Shown piece after piece: positions 1-6,798 of a DNA stretch of 42,377 nt (its first letter is position 1; the number at the start of each line of letters is the position of its first letter). The translations under genes and the position numbers were made by a program. Below the pieces are notes generated by a model that was not told where the DNA came from, did no database searches, and saw nothing but the letters and a program-made list of their open reading frames with translations. Source of the DNA: Amycolatopsis azurea DSM 43854 (lineage in GTDB: Bacteria > Actinomycetota > Actinomycetes > Mycobacteriales > Pseudonocardiaceae); NCBI RefSeq assembly GCF_001995215.1, contig NZ_MUXN01000001.1:480953-523329 (forward strand), written 5' to 3'.

Positions 1-22
1 CCCAACGTGGCATTGGGGACAT
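1..22. repeat. Partial copy of GTCCCCAATG inverted-repeat family
   Basis: The first 22 bases match, with one mismatch at base 6, the right half of the inverted repeat at 25854-25878 (core GGCATTGGGGACAT). The copy is cut by the window edge. Like the other copy it lies just beyond a stop codon, here that of the PPTase gene. It is probably a 3'-end hairpin or REP-like element; its function is inferred only. Confidence 0.6.
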
Positions 23-41
23 GAAGCATCCGTGCCCGGGA

Positions 42-52
42 GACGAAACGCG
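42..52 (-). repeat. Post-stop CGCGTTTCGTC element, copy 1
   Basis: Read on the minus strand, CGCGTTTCGTC begins 5 nt after the stop codon of the PPTase gene. The same 11-mer follows the stop codons of the GntR gene (17226-17236) and the GH16 gene (17680-17690), in the same orientation relative to the gene. Position and orientation are direct observations; a role in 3'-end formation is a guess. Confidence 0.5.
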
Positions 53-57
53 AGGGG

Positions 58-747
58 TCAGAGGGTCACGAAGTCTTCGGTGACCGAGATGTCGTCCGAA
101 GTGATCAGCGCGACGGCCGCCCGGTAGCCCTCGGCCGCTTTCAGGTCCGCGAGCCGGGTCCGTGCCGGGTCGAGTGCCTCGTGGCTCGACCGGACCAGCC
201 GGGCCTGCTCGTCGTACCCGGAGAACGTGATGCTCTGCAGCGGGATCTTGAGGCCCTTCCCGGTGGCCTTCATGACGGCTTCCTTGCGCGTCCAGTACGT
301 GAAGAACGCCGTCGCGCGCTGCTCGGCGGACAGCCCGGAGATCGCGGCCTGCTCGGCCGGGGTCAGCGCGTACTCCATGAGCGAGTCTTCGGCCCGCCTG
401 GTGGCCGTCTCGACGTCGAGGCCGACCGCGGTCCCGGCGGTGGCCGCGACGCCGATGAGGTCGCCGGAATGCGAGATCGACAGCATCAGCGCCGCCCCCG
501 GGACCCGGGGTCGGCCGTGCGGTTTGCCGCAGTCTTCGCAGGTCGCGTCGAAGCTCACGTCCTCGACTGCGAGACCGAGGCGCTCGGCGGCGACGGTCTT
601 CGCCAGCACCCGGCCGGTCAGGAACCGGCGTTTGTCGATGTCCTGACGGTAGTTCTCGTACCGGCCCTGTTCGAGCTCGTCGAGCAGGGCCAGGAACCGG
701 GGTTCAGCGGGCAGGGGCGCCGACCAGCGGACCGCACATTCGATCAC
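58..747 (-). CDS. 4'-phosphopantetheinyl transferase, Sfp type
   Basis: A 229-aa protein with the hallmarks of Sfp-type PPTases, which move phosphopantetheine from CoA onto carrier proteins of polyketide, peptide or fatty-acid synthases. GLDVE (about 109-113) and WTRKEAVMK (about 152-160) supply the Mg-binding acidic residues and the conserved Lys. An upstream ISHSGD motif and a Cys/His-rich CEDCG...HGRP stretch (about 70-80) are also typical. Length matches the 220-240 aa norm. The GTG start overlaps the TGA of the upstream transporter gene (GTGA), so translation is probably coupled. A longer frame that runs through the transporter region is spurious. No synthase gene lies in the window, so its carrier-protein partner is unknown. 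Confidence 0.9.
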   Translation of the reverse strand: MIECAVRWSAPLPAEPRFLALLDELEQGRYENYRQDIDKRRFLTGRVLAKTVAAERLGLAVEDVSFDATCEDCGKPHGRPRVPGAALMLSISHSGDLIGVAATAGTAVGLDVETATRRAEDSLMEYALTPAEQAAISGLSAEQRATAFFTYWTRKEAVMKATGKGLKIPLQSITFSGYDEQARLVRSSHEALDPARTRLADLKAAEGYRAAVALITSDDISVTEDFVTL

Positions 748-2084
748 GTCTCCTTCATACCCGATTCCGCACTGGCATCCTTCGAGTTTTCGTCGAGCAG
801 CGTCGCCTCGTCGAACGGTGACTCGCCGTTCAGGGTCCGGTCCAGCTGCTCCCGGTCGATCTCGTTGGTCCAAGTGCCGATCAGGACGGTCGCGACGGCG
901 TTGCCCGCGAAGTTCGTCAGCGCGCGGGCCTCGGACATGAACCGGTCGATGCCGACGATGAACCCGACCCCGTCCACCAGCTCCGGCCGGTGCGAGGACA
1001 GCCCGCCCGCCAGCGTCGCGAGCCCCGCGCCGGTGACCCCGGCCGCGCCCTTCGACGCGATGATCATGAACACCAGCAACGAGATCTGCTCGCCGATGGT
1101 CAGCGGTTTGTCGAGTGCGTCGGCGATGAAGATGGACGCCATGGTCAGGTAGATCGCGGTGCCGTCGAGGTTGAACGAGTACCCGGTCGGCACGGTGATG
1201 CCCACCACCGGCTTGGAGACGCCCGCGTGCTCCATCTTCGCGATCAGCCGCGGCAGCGCCGACTCCGAGGACGACGTCGAGAGGATCAGCAGGAACTCGC
1301 GGCCGAGGTACTTCAGCAGCTTGAAGATGCTGACCCTGGCGAACAGGCCGACGATCAGCCCGAGCACCACGAACACGAACAGCCCGCAGGTGATGTAGAA
1401 GCCGATCATGATCACCGCGAGGCTCTGGAGCGCCTTCCAGCCGGTCGCGCCGACGACGGCGGCGATCGCGCCGAACGCGCCGATCGGGGCCGCCCACATG
1501 ATCATCGCCAGGATCCGGAACACGAGCCGCTGGATGTGCTCGATGCCGCGGCGGATCGGCTCGCCCTTCGTGCCCAGTTTCTGCAGCGCGAACCCGGCGA
1601 GCAGCGCGACCAGCAGCGTCTGCAGCACCTCGCCCTCGGTGAACGCCGAGACCAGCGTCTTCGGGATGATCCCGAGCAGGAACTCGACGGTGCCCTCGCT
1701 CTTGGCGATCTGTTCCTGGCCCTTTTCGGCGATCTCGGGGGTCAGGTGCAGGCCCGAGCCGGGCTGCAGGATGTTGCCGACGATCAGGCCGATGACCAGC
1801 GCGACCGTCGACATCACCAGGAAGTAGCCGATCGCGAGCCCGCCGACGCGGCCGACCTTCGCGGCCTTCGCCACCGAGCCGACGCCGAGCGCGATCGTGC
1901 AGAAGATGATCGGCGAGATCATCATCTTGATCAGGTTCACGAACCCGGTCCCGAGCGGCTTCAGTTCCTTGCCGACCTCGGGGAACAGGATGCCGACCGC
2001 GATGCCGAGCGCCACCGCCGCGATGACGGCGATGTAGAGGTAATGGGTCCGGTCCCGCTTCGCCGCGGGTGCCTGGGTGCTCAT
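744..2084 (-). CDS. dctA: C4-dicarboxylate/amino-acid:cation symporter, DAACS family (DctA-like)
   Basis: A 446-aa polytopic membrane protein of the dicarboxylate/amino acid:cation symporter family. The serine-rich hairpin STSSSESALP (about 269-278), PTGYSFNLDGTAIY (about 299-312), SKGAAGVTG (about 344-352) and the NxxGNxxAT core in the last transmembrane helix (about 391-399) are all present. These form the substrate and cation sites of the family, which imports succinate, fumarate, malate or aspartate/glutamate. Length is normal. The ATG has an AAGGG ribosome site. The gene heads a two-gene unit with the overlapping PPTase gene. DctA is the best guess; a glutamate/aspartate transporter is the main alternative. 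Confidence 0.88.
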   Translation of the reverse strand: MSTQAPAAKRDRTHYLYIAVIAAVALGIAVGILFPEVGKELKPLGTGFVNLIKMMISPIIFCTIALGVGSVAKAAKVGRVGGLAIGYFLVMSTVALVIGLIVGNILQPGSGLHLTPEIAEKGQEQIAKSEGTVEFLLGIIPKTLVSAFTEGEVLQTLLVALLAGFALQKLGTKGEPIRRGIEHIQRLVFRILAMIMWAAPIGAFGAIAAVVGATGWKALQSLAVIMIGFYITCGLFVFVVLGLIVGLFARVSIFKLLKYLGREFLLILSTSSSESALPRLIAKMEHAGVSKPVVGITVPTGYSFNLDGTAIYLTMASIFIADALDKPLTIGEQISLLVFMIIASKGAAGVTGAGLATLAGGLSSHRPELVDGVGFIVGIDRFMSEARALTNFAGNAVATVLIGTWTNEIDREQLDRTLNGESPFDEATLLDENSKDASAESGMKET

Positions 2085-2121
2085 GGGTGCCCTTCGACGA
2101 GACGGGAACAGGTTGCGAAAA

Positions 2122-2149
2122 CTTATGACAGTTTCTCGGCGAACGACAA
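2122..2149 (-). promoter_or_regulatory. Predicted promoter of the DctA-like gene
   Basis: On the minus strand TTGTCG (2144-2149) and CATAAG (2122-2127) are separated by 16 nt and sit about 40 nt upstream of the ATG. The match to a vegetative actinobacterial promoter is fair. The palindrome at 2168-2183 lies just upstream of the -35. Confidence 0.4.
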
Positions 2150-2167
2150 CCGAAGCGGTACGCTGAG

Positions 2168-2183
2168 CTAAGCGAGCGCTTAG
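2168..2183. promoter_or_regulatory. Palindromic operator upstream of acyl-CoA dehydrogenase
   Basis: CTAAGCGAGCGCTTAG is a perfect dyad with 7-bp arms and a 2-nt centre. It lies 27 nt before the acyl-CoA dehydrogenase ATG and between two divergent genes. Size and symmetry suit a TetR-family dimer, a class that often controls fatty-acid and acyl-CoA genes. The TetR at 3835-4476 is the nearest candidate, but the GATC-repeat site at 6771-6786 is a competing target for it. Confidence 0.6.
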
Positions 2184-2210
2184 TCAATGCCGAAGAGGAG
2201 CGGGCTGACC

Positions 2211-3380
2211 ATGGATTTCTCTCTCAGCGTCGAGGAACGCGAGGTGCGCGACTGGGTCCGCACGTTCGTCCAGCGGGACCTGATGCCGCGCGAGCAGGAG
2301 GTGCTGCGCCGCGAACGCGCCGGGCAGCCGGGGCTCACCGGTGAGGAGCTGCGCGAGCTGCAGCTCAAGGCGAAGGAGTCCGGCTTCTGGGGCGTGCAGA
2401 CGCCGGAGGAGTACGGCGGCATGGGCCTGTCCGCGGTGATGACCGCGCTGCTGGAGGCCGAACTCGGCCGCACGTTCGTGCCGTTCCGCTTCGGCGGCGC
2501 CGCGGACAACATCCTCTACTACGCCAACGACGAGCAGAAGGAGCGCTACCTGCTCCCGACGATCTCGGGCGAACGCAAGTCGTGCTTCGCGATCACCGAA
2601 CCCGGCGCGGGCTCGGACGCCAAGGCCATCCGGACCTCCGCCCGCAAGGACGGCACCGACTGGGTCATCAACGGCGAGAAGACCTTCATCACCGGCGGCA
2701 ACGAGGCCGACTTCGTGATGGTCTTCGCGATCACCGACCCCGAGAAGGGCGCGAACGGCGGCGTCACCTGCTTCCTCGTCGACCGCGACGCGGGCTGGAA
2801 GTCCGAATACATCGACACCATGGGCGAATGGGGTCCGGCGGCGCTGGTCTTCGAGGACGTCCGCGTGCCCGAGACACAGATCCTCGGCGAACTCGGCCAC
2901 GGATTCGACCTGGCCATGCAGTGGATCGGCGCCGGCCGCTACCTGCTGCCCGCCCGCGCGATCGGCTCCTGCGAACGGCTGATCTCGATGGCCATCGAGC
3001 ACGCCAACACGCGGGAGACGTTCGGGCAGAAGATCGCCGAGCGCCAGGCCATCCAGTGGATGATCGCGGACTCCGGCACCGAACTGGAGGCGCTGCGCTG
3101 GCTGGTGCTGCACGCCGCCTGGCAGGTCGACCAGAAGCTGGACTCGCGGCACGCCCAGTCGATGGCGAAGCTGTACGGCGGCGTGAAGGCGAACGAGATC
3201 GTCGACCGCGTCCTGCAGATCCACGGCGGAATGGGCTACACGCGGGAACTGCCGGTCGAGCGGTGGTACCGCGAACTGCGGCTGCTGCGGATCTACGAGG
3301 GCACCGACGAGATCCAGCGCCGGACCATCGCGCGCAACCTGCTCAAGGGGCACGTCAAGGTCGGCGGCACCCTGGGCTGA
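2211..3380 (+). CDS. Acyl-CoA dehydrogenase family protein
   Basis: A 389-aa soluble flavoenzyme predicted to put an alpha,beta double bond into an acyl-CoA, passing electrons to ETF. The FAD/substrate motif AITEPGAGSDA, the GEKTFITGG beta-domain motif and the C-terminal IYEGTDEIQRRTIAR signature, with the usual catalytic-base region, are intact. Length is normal. I place the start at the ATG before DFSLSVEER, which has GAGGAG 10 nt upstream, rather than an in-frame ATG 24 nt earlier that lacks a ribosome site. It stands alone on the plus strand behind a clean operator and ends at a strong bidirectional terminator. Its substrate cannot be read from sequence; the nearby ligase and hydratase suggest a shared acyl-CoA pathway. 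Confidence 0.93.
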   Translation: MDFSLSVEEREVRDWVRTFVQRDLMPREQEVLRRERAGQPGLTGEELRELQLKAKESGFWGVQTPEEYGGMGLSAVMTALLEAELGRTFVPFRFGGAADNILYYANDEQKERYLLPTISGERKSCFAITEPGAGSDAKAIRTSARKDGTDWVINGEKTFITGGNEADFVMVFAITDPEKGANGGVTCFLVDRDAGWKSEYIDTMGEWGPAALVFEDVRVPETQILGELGHGFDLAMQWIGAGRYLLPARAIGSCERLISMAIEHANTRETFGQKIAERQAIQWMIADSGTELEALRWLVLHAAWQVDQKLDSRHAQSMAKLYGGVKANEIVDRVLQIHGGMGYTRELPVERWYRELRLLRIYEGTDEIQRRTIARNLLKGHVKVGGTLG

Positions 3381-3396
3381 GGCCTGGCAGAGCGAC

Positions 3397-3439
3397 GAAG
3401 GGGCCTTTCCCGGCGTTGTCCGCCCGGAAAGGCCCCTTC
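3397..3439. terminator. Strong bidirectional hairpin terminator
   Basis: A perfect 14-bp stem (GAAGGGGCCTTTCC at 3397-3410 with its complement at 3426-3439) and a 15-nt loop. It lies between the convergent ends of the acyl-CoA dehydrogenase (plus) and a small unknown gene (minus). No long T tract follows, as is common in GC-rich actinobacteria. Confidence 0.8.
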
Positions 3440-3449
3440 ATCGTCGGCT

Positions 3450-3776
3450 CTAGTCTTCCTTCTGGTTCCGCATCGCGATCGGGACCCCGGCCAGGTCCTC
3501 CTCGTTGCAGAGAAGCTTCACGTCGTAGTACGGCGAACCCTTGCGGTCGTCGTAGTCGAGATGGACGGCCAGCACATCGACCGGTTCCCCGAGCCACTCC
3601 TGAGCCTGGCGTAGCCATGTCGCGCACCGTTCGAGGGCCGTGGGCAGGTCGTCGTCGCGGAAGCCCACCGGGCGGTAGGGGACGTCCTGCACCTGATCAC
3701 GGGGGTTCGAAGGCACCGGCAACGCCGGCGAGAGACCCGAGTCGTCCAGTTCGAGTTGGATCGTTTGCTCAGTCAC
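3450..3776 (-). CDS. Conserved hypothetical protein, 108 aa
   Basis: A small acidic protein whose composition looks genuinely coding (VPYRPVGFRDDDLPTALERC, VDVLAVHLDYDDRK, YYDVKLLCNEED). I do not recognise a family. No membrane segment, signal peptide or metal motif is visible. The chosen GTG start precedes TEQTIQLELDD; GAAGG touches it and GGGGGA lies about 10 nt further upstream, so the start is uncertain. It faces the acyl-CoA dehydrogenase across the terminator and follows the TetR gene with a gap of about 58 nt, so it could be the last gene of that operon or have its own promoter. Confidence 0.6.
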   Translation of the reverse strand: MTEQTIQLELDDSGLSPALPVPSNPRDQVQDVPYRPVGFRDDDLPTALERCATWLRQAQEWLGEPVDVLAVHLDYDDRKGSPYYDVKLLCNEEDLAGVPIAMRNQKED

Positions 3777-3834
3777 CCTTCGAGCGTCCCCCAGAGAAGC
3801 CGTCTGAGCAAGGCGTACAAGCCTAAAGTCGCCG

Positions 3835-4476
3835 CTAAACGGGCACTCGCCACACTCCCGAGACCACTTCACGGCAGTTTTGCAACGCGGTGACGTCGAG
3901 ATGACGTTCACAGGCGAGCGCGCGCAGCGCCAGTTCCGCGTAATGCGAGGCCAGCTGATCAAGGGTGAGCGGTCCGCTCGGCGAATACCAGCGCGCGACC
4001 CCGCTGCACATCTCCACCAGTGCGAGCCGGGTGACCGAAGGCTGCCCGGTATGGAAGACGCCGGCCGCGACACCGTCTTCGATGGCGTCCGCCCAGAGCT
4101 TTTCGTAGGCGTCGCGCAGCCCCACCACGCCCGCCCTGGCGGCGGGGGTGAGCGCGTGCACCTCGTTGTCCACCACGCGGGTGTCGTCCGGCTGGATGGC
4201 GTGCGCGAGGACATGCAGCGCCACCAGGGATCCGAGCCGGGACACGGGATCGGTGAGCCCGGCGGTCGCTCGCTCGGCCGCGTCGAGCAGCCGCCGCAGC
4301 GATTCGTTCATGATGGCCACCAGGAGATCCTCTTTGGTGCCCATGTAGTGGTAGAGGCTGGCGGACGAAAGCTCCGCCTCCTGCGCCAGATCCCGGATCC
4401 CGGTGCCGTGGAAACCTTTGGCGGCGAACAGTTTCACCGCCGCCTGCCGGACTCTTTCCTTGGTGTTCAGAGCCAT
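3835..4476 (-). CDS. TetR/AcrR family transcriptional regulator
   Basis: A 213-aa regulator. The N-terminal helix-turn-helix is plain (KERVRQAAVKLFAAKGFHGTGIRDLAQEA followed by SSASLYHYMGTKEDLL, about 5-55) and a typical ligand-binding all-helical domain follows, ending in a segment like those of acyl-CoA-responsive TetR proteins (MCSGVARWYSPSGPLTL). The ATG preceding ALNTKERV overlaps the ligase stop by 10 nt and has an AGGA about 12 nt upstream; an in-frame TTG 21 nt earlier is less likely. It is the third gene of the hydratase-ligase-regulator operon, so autoregulation through the divergent site at 6771-6786 is the obvious model. The expected ligand is the CoA ester made by the ligase; this is inference. 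Confidence 0.9.
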   Translation of the reverse strand: MALNTKERVRQAAVKLFAAKGFHGTGIRDLAQEAELSSASLYHYMGTKEDLLVAIMNESLRRLLDAAERATAGLTDPVSRLGSLVALHVLAHAIQPDDTRVVDNEVHALTPAARAGVVGLRDAYEKLWADAIEDGVAAGVFHTGQPSVTRLALVEMCSGVARWYSPSGPLTLDQLASHYAELALRALACERHLDVTALQNCREVVSGVWRVPV

Positions 4477-6011
4477 GATTCGGTGGTCCTGTCCCAAGAT
4501 CCGGCGCGGAGGTCTTCCGCTTTCTTCAGCTCGCCTTTGGCGACCCGTTCCGACGGTGTCATCGGCAGTTCCGCCGCGAAAGCCCAGAACCGCGGAATCT
4601 TGAAATAGGCCAGTTTCGCCGCGCAGAACTCCGCCAGTTCGGCCGGTTCGCAGCGGTGGCCCTCGTTTTCGTCGAGGACGAGGTACGCCTTGACCTCCTC
4701 GCCGCGGATCTCGTCCGGCACCGCGACGACGGCGGCGAGCTTGACCGCCGGATGCAGCTGCAGTGCCCGCTCGACCTCGTCGGCGGAGATGTTCTCGCCG
4801 CTGCGCCGGATCATGTCCTTGGTGCGGCCCACGTAGTACACGCGGCCCTGGTCGTCCATTGTGGCCAGATCGCCGGTGTGGAACCAGCCGCCGTCGAACG
4901 CGCGCCTGGTCGCTTCGACGTCGTCGTGGTAGCCGTGCATCAGGCCGACCCCGCGGATCAGCAGCTCGCCGGTTTCCCCGCGTGGCAGCGGTTTCCCGGC
5001 CGCGTCCGCGATCATCACCTCACGCGTGGGGGCGGGCCTGCCGAGGCAGCCGGTGCCGACGGTCTCTTCGTGATCCGCCGGGTACATCCGGATGTCGCCA
5101 CCGGTCTCGGTCATGCCGAAGGCCTCGTACCACGGCGCGCCCCAGCGCGCTTCGAGCGCGGCGTGCAGGTCACGCGGGATGGCCGACGCGCAGATCGCGC
5201 GGACCTGATGTGCCTTGTCCAGCTCGCTTTCCGGCTGGCGCAGCAGGAGGGTGGGCATCAGGCCGAGGCAGTAGAACCAGGTGACGCCGTGCTCGCGGAT
5301 CTTCGCCCAGAACGTGGACGGGTGGAAGCGGTCGAGCACCACCAGCGTCGCGCCGCCCGCGAGGCCCAGCGCGACGTTCCACTGTGGATCGATGTAGTGG
5401 AACGGCTGCGCGGTCAGGATGACGTCGTCCGCGCCGACGGCGGGGAAATCCGTCGCCAGGCTGATCGCCAGCGTCGTCCAGTACCGGTTCGGCAGCACGC
5501 AGCCCTTGGGGGCGCCCGTGGTGCCGGAGGTGTACTGGATGTTGATCGGGCGTTCGGCCTCGCTTCCGAAAGCCGGGGTGCCGCCGGGGTCGGTGAGTTC
5601 GCCCGGCGTGAGCACGCGTTCCAGCGAGGTCTCCGGTGCGATCTTGGTCAGCAGCTCCAGGAATTCTTCGGCCGCGACGGCGAACCTGGCGCCGGAATGC
5701 CGGAGCACGTGGGCGCCGTCGAATTCGCGGTACCCGGTGTTGACCGGGACGAGCACGCCGCCGATCTTGGCCAGTGCCAGCCACAGCAACGGGAATTCGG
5801 GCTGGTTGCGCAGCATCACCGCGACCCGGTCGCCCGGCTGGACGCCGAGGTCCAGCAGCGCGCGGGCGAACTCCGTGCTGCGCGCGTCGACTTCGGCGAA
5901 CGTGAAGCTCTCACCGGTGGAGTCGAAGATCCACGCCGTCTTGTCCGGCCAGAGCGAGGCGGCCCTGGTGGTCAGCCCGAGGAGGGTGTCGATCCCGGCG
6001 AGCGAGGTCAT
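4467..6011 (-). CDS. Acyl-CoA synthetase, AMP-binding, CaiC-like
   Basis: A 514-aa member of the ANL superfamily that activates a carboxylic acid through an acyl-AMP to the CoA thioester. The P-loop-like YTSGTTGAPKG (160-170), GMTETGG (about 300), the hinge region HTGDLATMDDQGRVYYVGRTKDMI with Asp and Arg, and the C-terminal AKGEL with the catalytic Lys (about 492) are intact. Overall style resembles crotonobetaine/carnitine-CoA ligases, but substrates of this group are poorly predicted by sequence. It starts with ATG overlapping the hydratase stop (ATGA) and runs into the TetR gene, so the three genes are one operon. Confidence 0.92.
   Translation of the reverse strand: MTSLAGIDTLLGLTTRAASLWPDKTAWIFDSTGESFTFAEVDARSTEFARALLDLGVQPGDRVAVMLRNQPEFPLLWLALAKIGGVLVPVNTGYREFDGAHVLRHSGARFAVAAEEFLELLTKIAPETSLERVLTPGELTDPGGTPAFGSEAERPINIQYTSGTTGAPKGCVLPNRYWTTLAISLATDFPAVGADDVILTAQPFHYIDPQWNVALGLAGGATLVVLDRFHPSTFWAKIREHGVTWFYCLGLMPTLLLRQPESELDKAHQVRAICASAIPRDLHAALEARWGAPWYEAFGMTETGGDIRMYPADHEETVGTGCLGRPAPTREVMIADAAGKPLPRGETGELLIRGVGLMHGYHDDVEATRRAFDGGWFHTGDLATMDDQGRVYYVGRTKDMIRRSGENISADEVERALQLHPAVKLAAVVAVPDEIRGEEVKAYLVLDENEGHRCEPAELAEFCAAKLAYFKIPRFWAFAAELPMTPSERVAKGELKKAEDLRAGSWDRTTESWL
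5378..5388. repeat. TCCACTGTGGA palindrome, copy 1
   Basis: Perfect 11-bp palindrome inside the ligase gene. It is one of five copies of TCCAC(A/T)GTGGA in the window (also 9587, 13346, 23147, 24163). See the finding on this recurrent motif. Confidence 0.5.
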
Positions 6012-6751
6012 GTCCGGCTCCGGAAGGCCTCGGCCGACGCGGCGACCTCGGCGGAGTGCTCGGTGATCAGCGCGTGGCTGACCTCCAGTTCGAGCGCGGC
6101 GTCGAGCGAGCTGTCGATGCCGGAATCGAGGGCGCGTTTGGCCATCGTGGCCGCGGCCGCCGGATGGGCGGCGATCTTGGCCGCCCAGGCGAGCGCGGTG
6201 TCCATCAGGTCGTCGACGGGCAGGGCGGCGTTGACCAGGCCGAGTTCGTGCGCCTCGGCGCCGCTCACGCGTTCGCCGAGCAGTAGGAGTTCCTTGGCCT
6301 TCAGCGGGCCGACCAGCAGCGGCAGCAGCCGGGACGCGGCGCCCGTGACGCTCAGCCCGAGCGAGACCTCGGGGAAGGCGAAGACCGCGTCGTCGGCGGC
6401 GAGGATCAGGTCGCAGCCCATCGCGAACTCGGCGCCCGCGCCGATCGCGTAGCCGTGGACCGCGGCGATGACAGGCTGGCGGAGGCCGCGAAGGCGGCGT
6501 GTCACGTCCTGTAGCCGGTCGAGCCTCGGGCGTGAATCACCCTCCGGGGTGGGCTCCTTGAGGTCGTGACCGGCGCAGAACGCGCGGCCCCGGCCCGCGA
6601 GCACGACGGCGCGCGCGTCCGACTTGGCGGCCGCGTCCAGGGCCTCCAGCAGGTCGTCGACCAGTTCGGCGACCACCGCGTTGAGCCGTTCGGGGCGGTT
6701 CAGCCAGATCACTGCGATGCCGTCGTCGAGTGCGTAGTCCACGGTGCTCAT
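6008..6751 (-). CDS. Enoyl-CoA hydratase/isomerase family protein
   Basis: A 247-aa crotonase-fold enzyme. The oxyanion-hole segments (FCAGHDLKE about 58-66 and HGYAIGAGAEFAMGCDL about 99-115) and both catalytic glutamates of true hydratases are in place (Glu108 and Glu128 in FPEVSLGL). The usual GGTQRL stretch is replaced by VTGAASRLLP, so an isomerase or carnitinyl-CoA dehydratase-like activity is possible. It is the first gene of the hydratase-ligase-TetR operon. A -10 hexamer TAGGCT lies exactly 7 nt before the ATG and there is no Shine-Dalgarno, so the message is probably leaderless. Confidence 0.92.
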   Translation of the reverse strand: MSTVDYALDDGIAVIWLNRPERLNAVVAELVDDLLEALDAAAKSDARAVVLAGRGRAFCAGHDLKEPTPEGDSRPRLDRLQDVTRRLRGLRQPVIAAVHGYAIGAGAEFAMGCDLILAADDAVFAFPEVSLGLSVTGAASRLLPLLVGPLKAKELLLLGERVSGAEAHELGLVNAALPVDDLMDTALAWAAKIAAHPAAAATMAKRALDSGIDSSLDAALELEVSHALITEHSAEVAASAEAFRSRT

Positions 6752-6758
6752 GACGCCG

Positions 6759-6791
6759 AGCCTAGACGACCGATCGATCGATCGATAGGGT
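6759..6791. promoter_or_regulatory. Back-to-back leaderless promoters around a GATC-repeat operator
   Basis: Minus strand: TAGGCT (6759-6764) is 7 nt from the hydratase ATG. Plus strand: TAGGGT (6786-6791) is 7 nt from the amidohydrolase ATG. The 21 nt between the two hexamers are mostly tandem GATC units; CGATCGATCGATCG (6771-6784) is a perfect palindrome. A protein bound there would cover both promoters. The TetR of the minus-strand operon is the likely ligand. Confidence 0.6.
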
Positions 6792-6798
6792 CGAATCC

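Noticed and set aside
748..2187. A 709-aa minus-strand frame (58-2187) joining the PPTase to a long upstream Arg/Pro-rich stretch
   Set aside because: The upstream part is an out-of-frame reading of the DctA-like gene. The GTG at 747 overlapping the DctA stop gives a normal-length PPTase.
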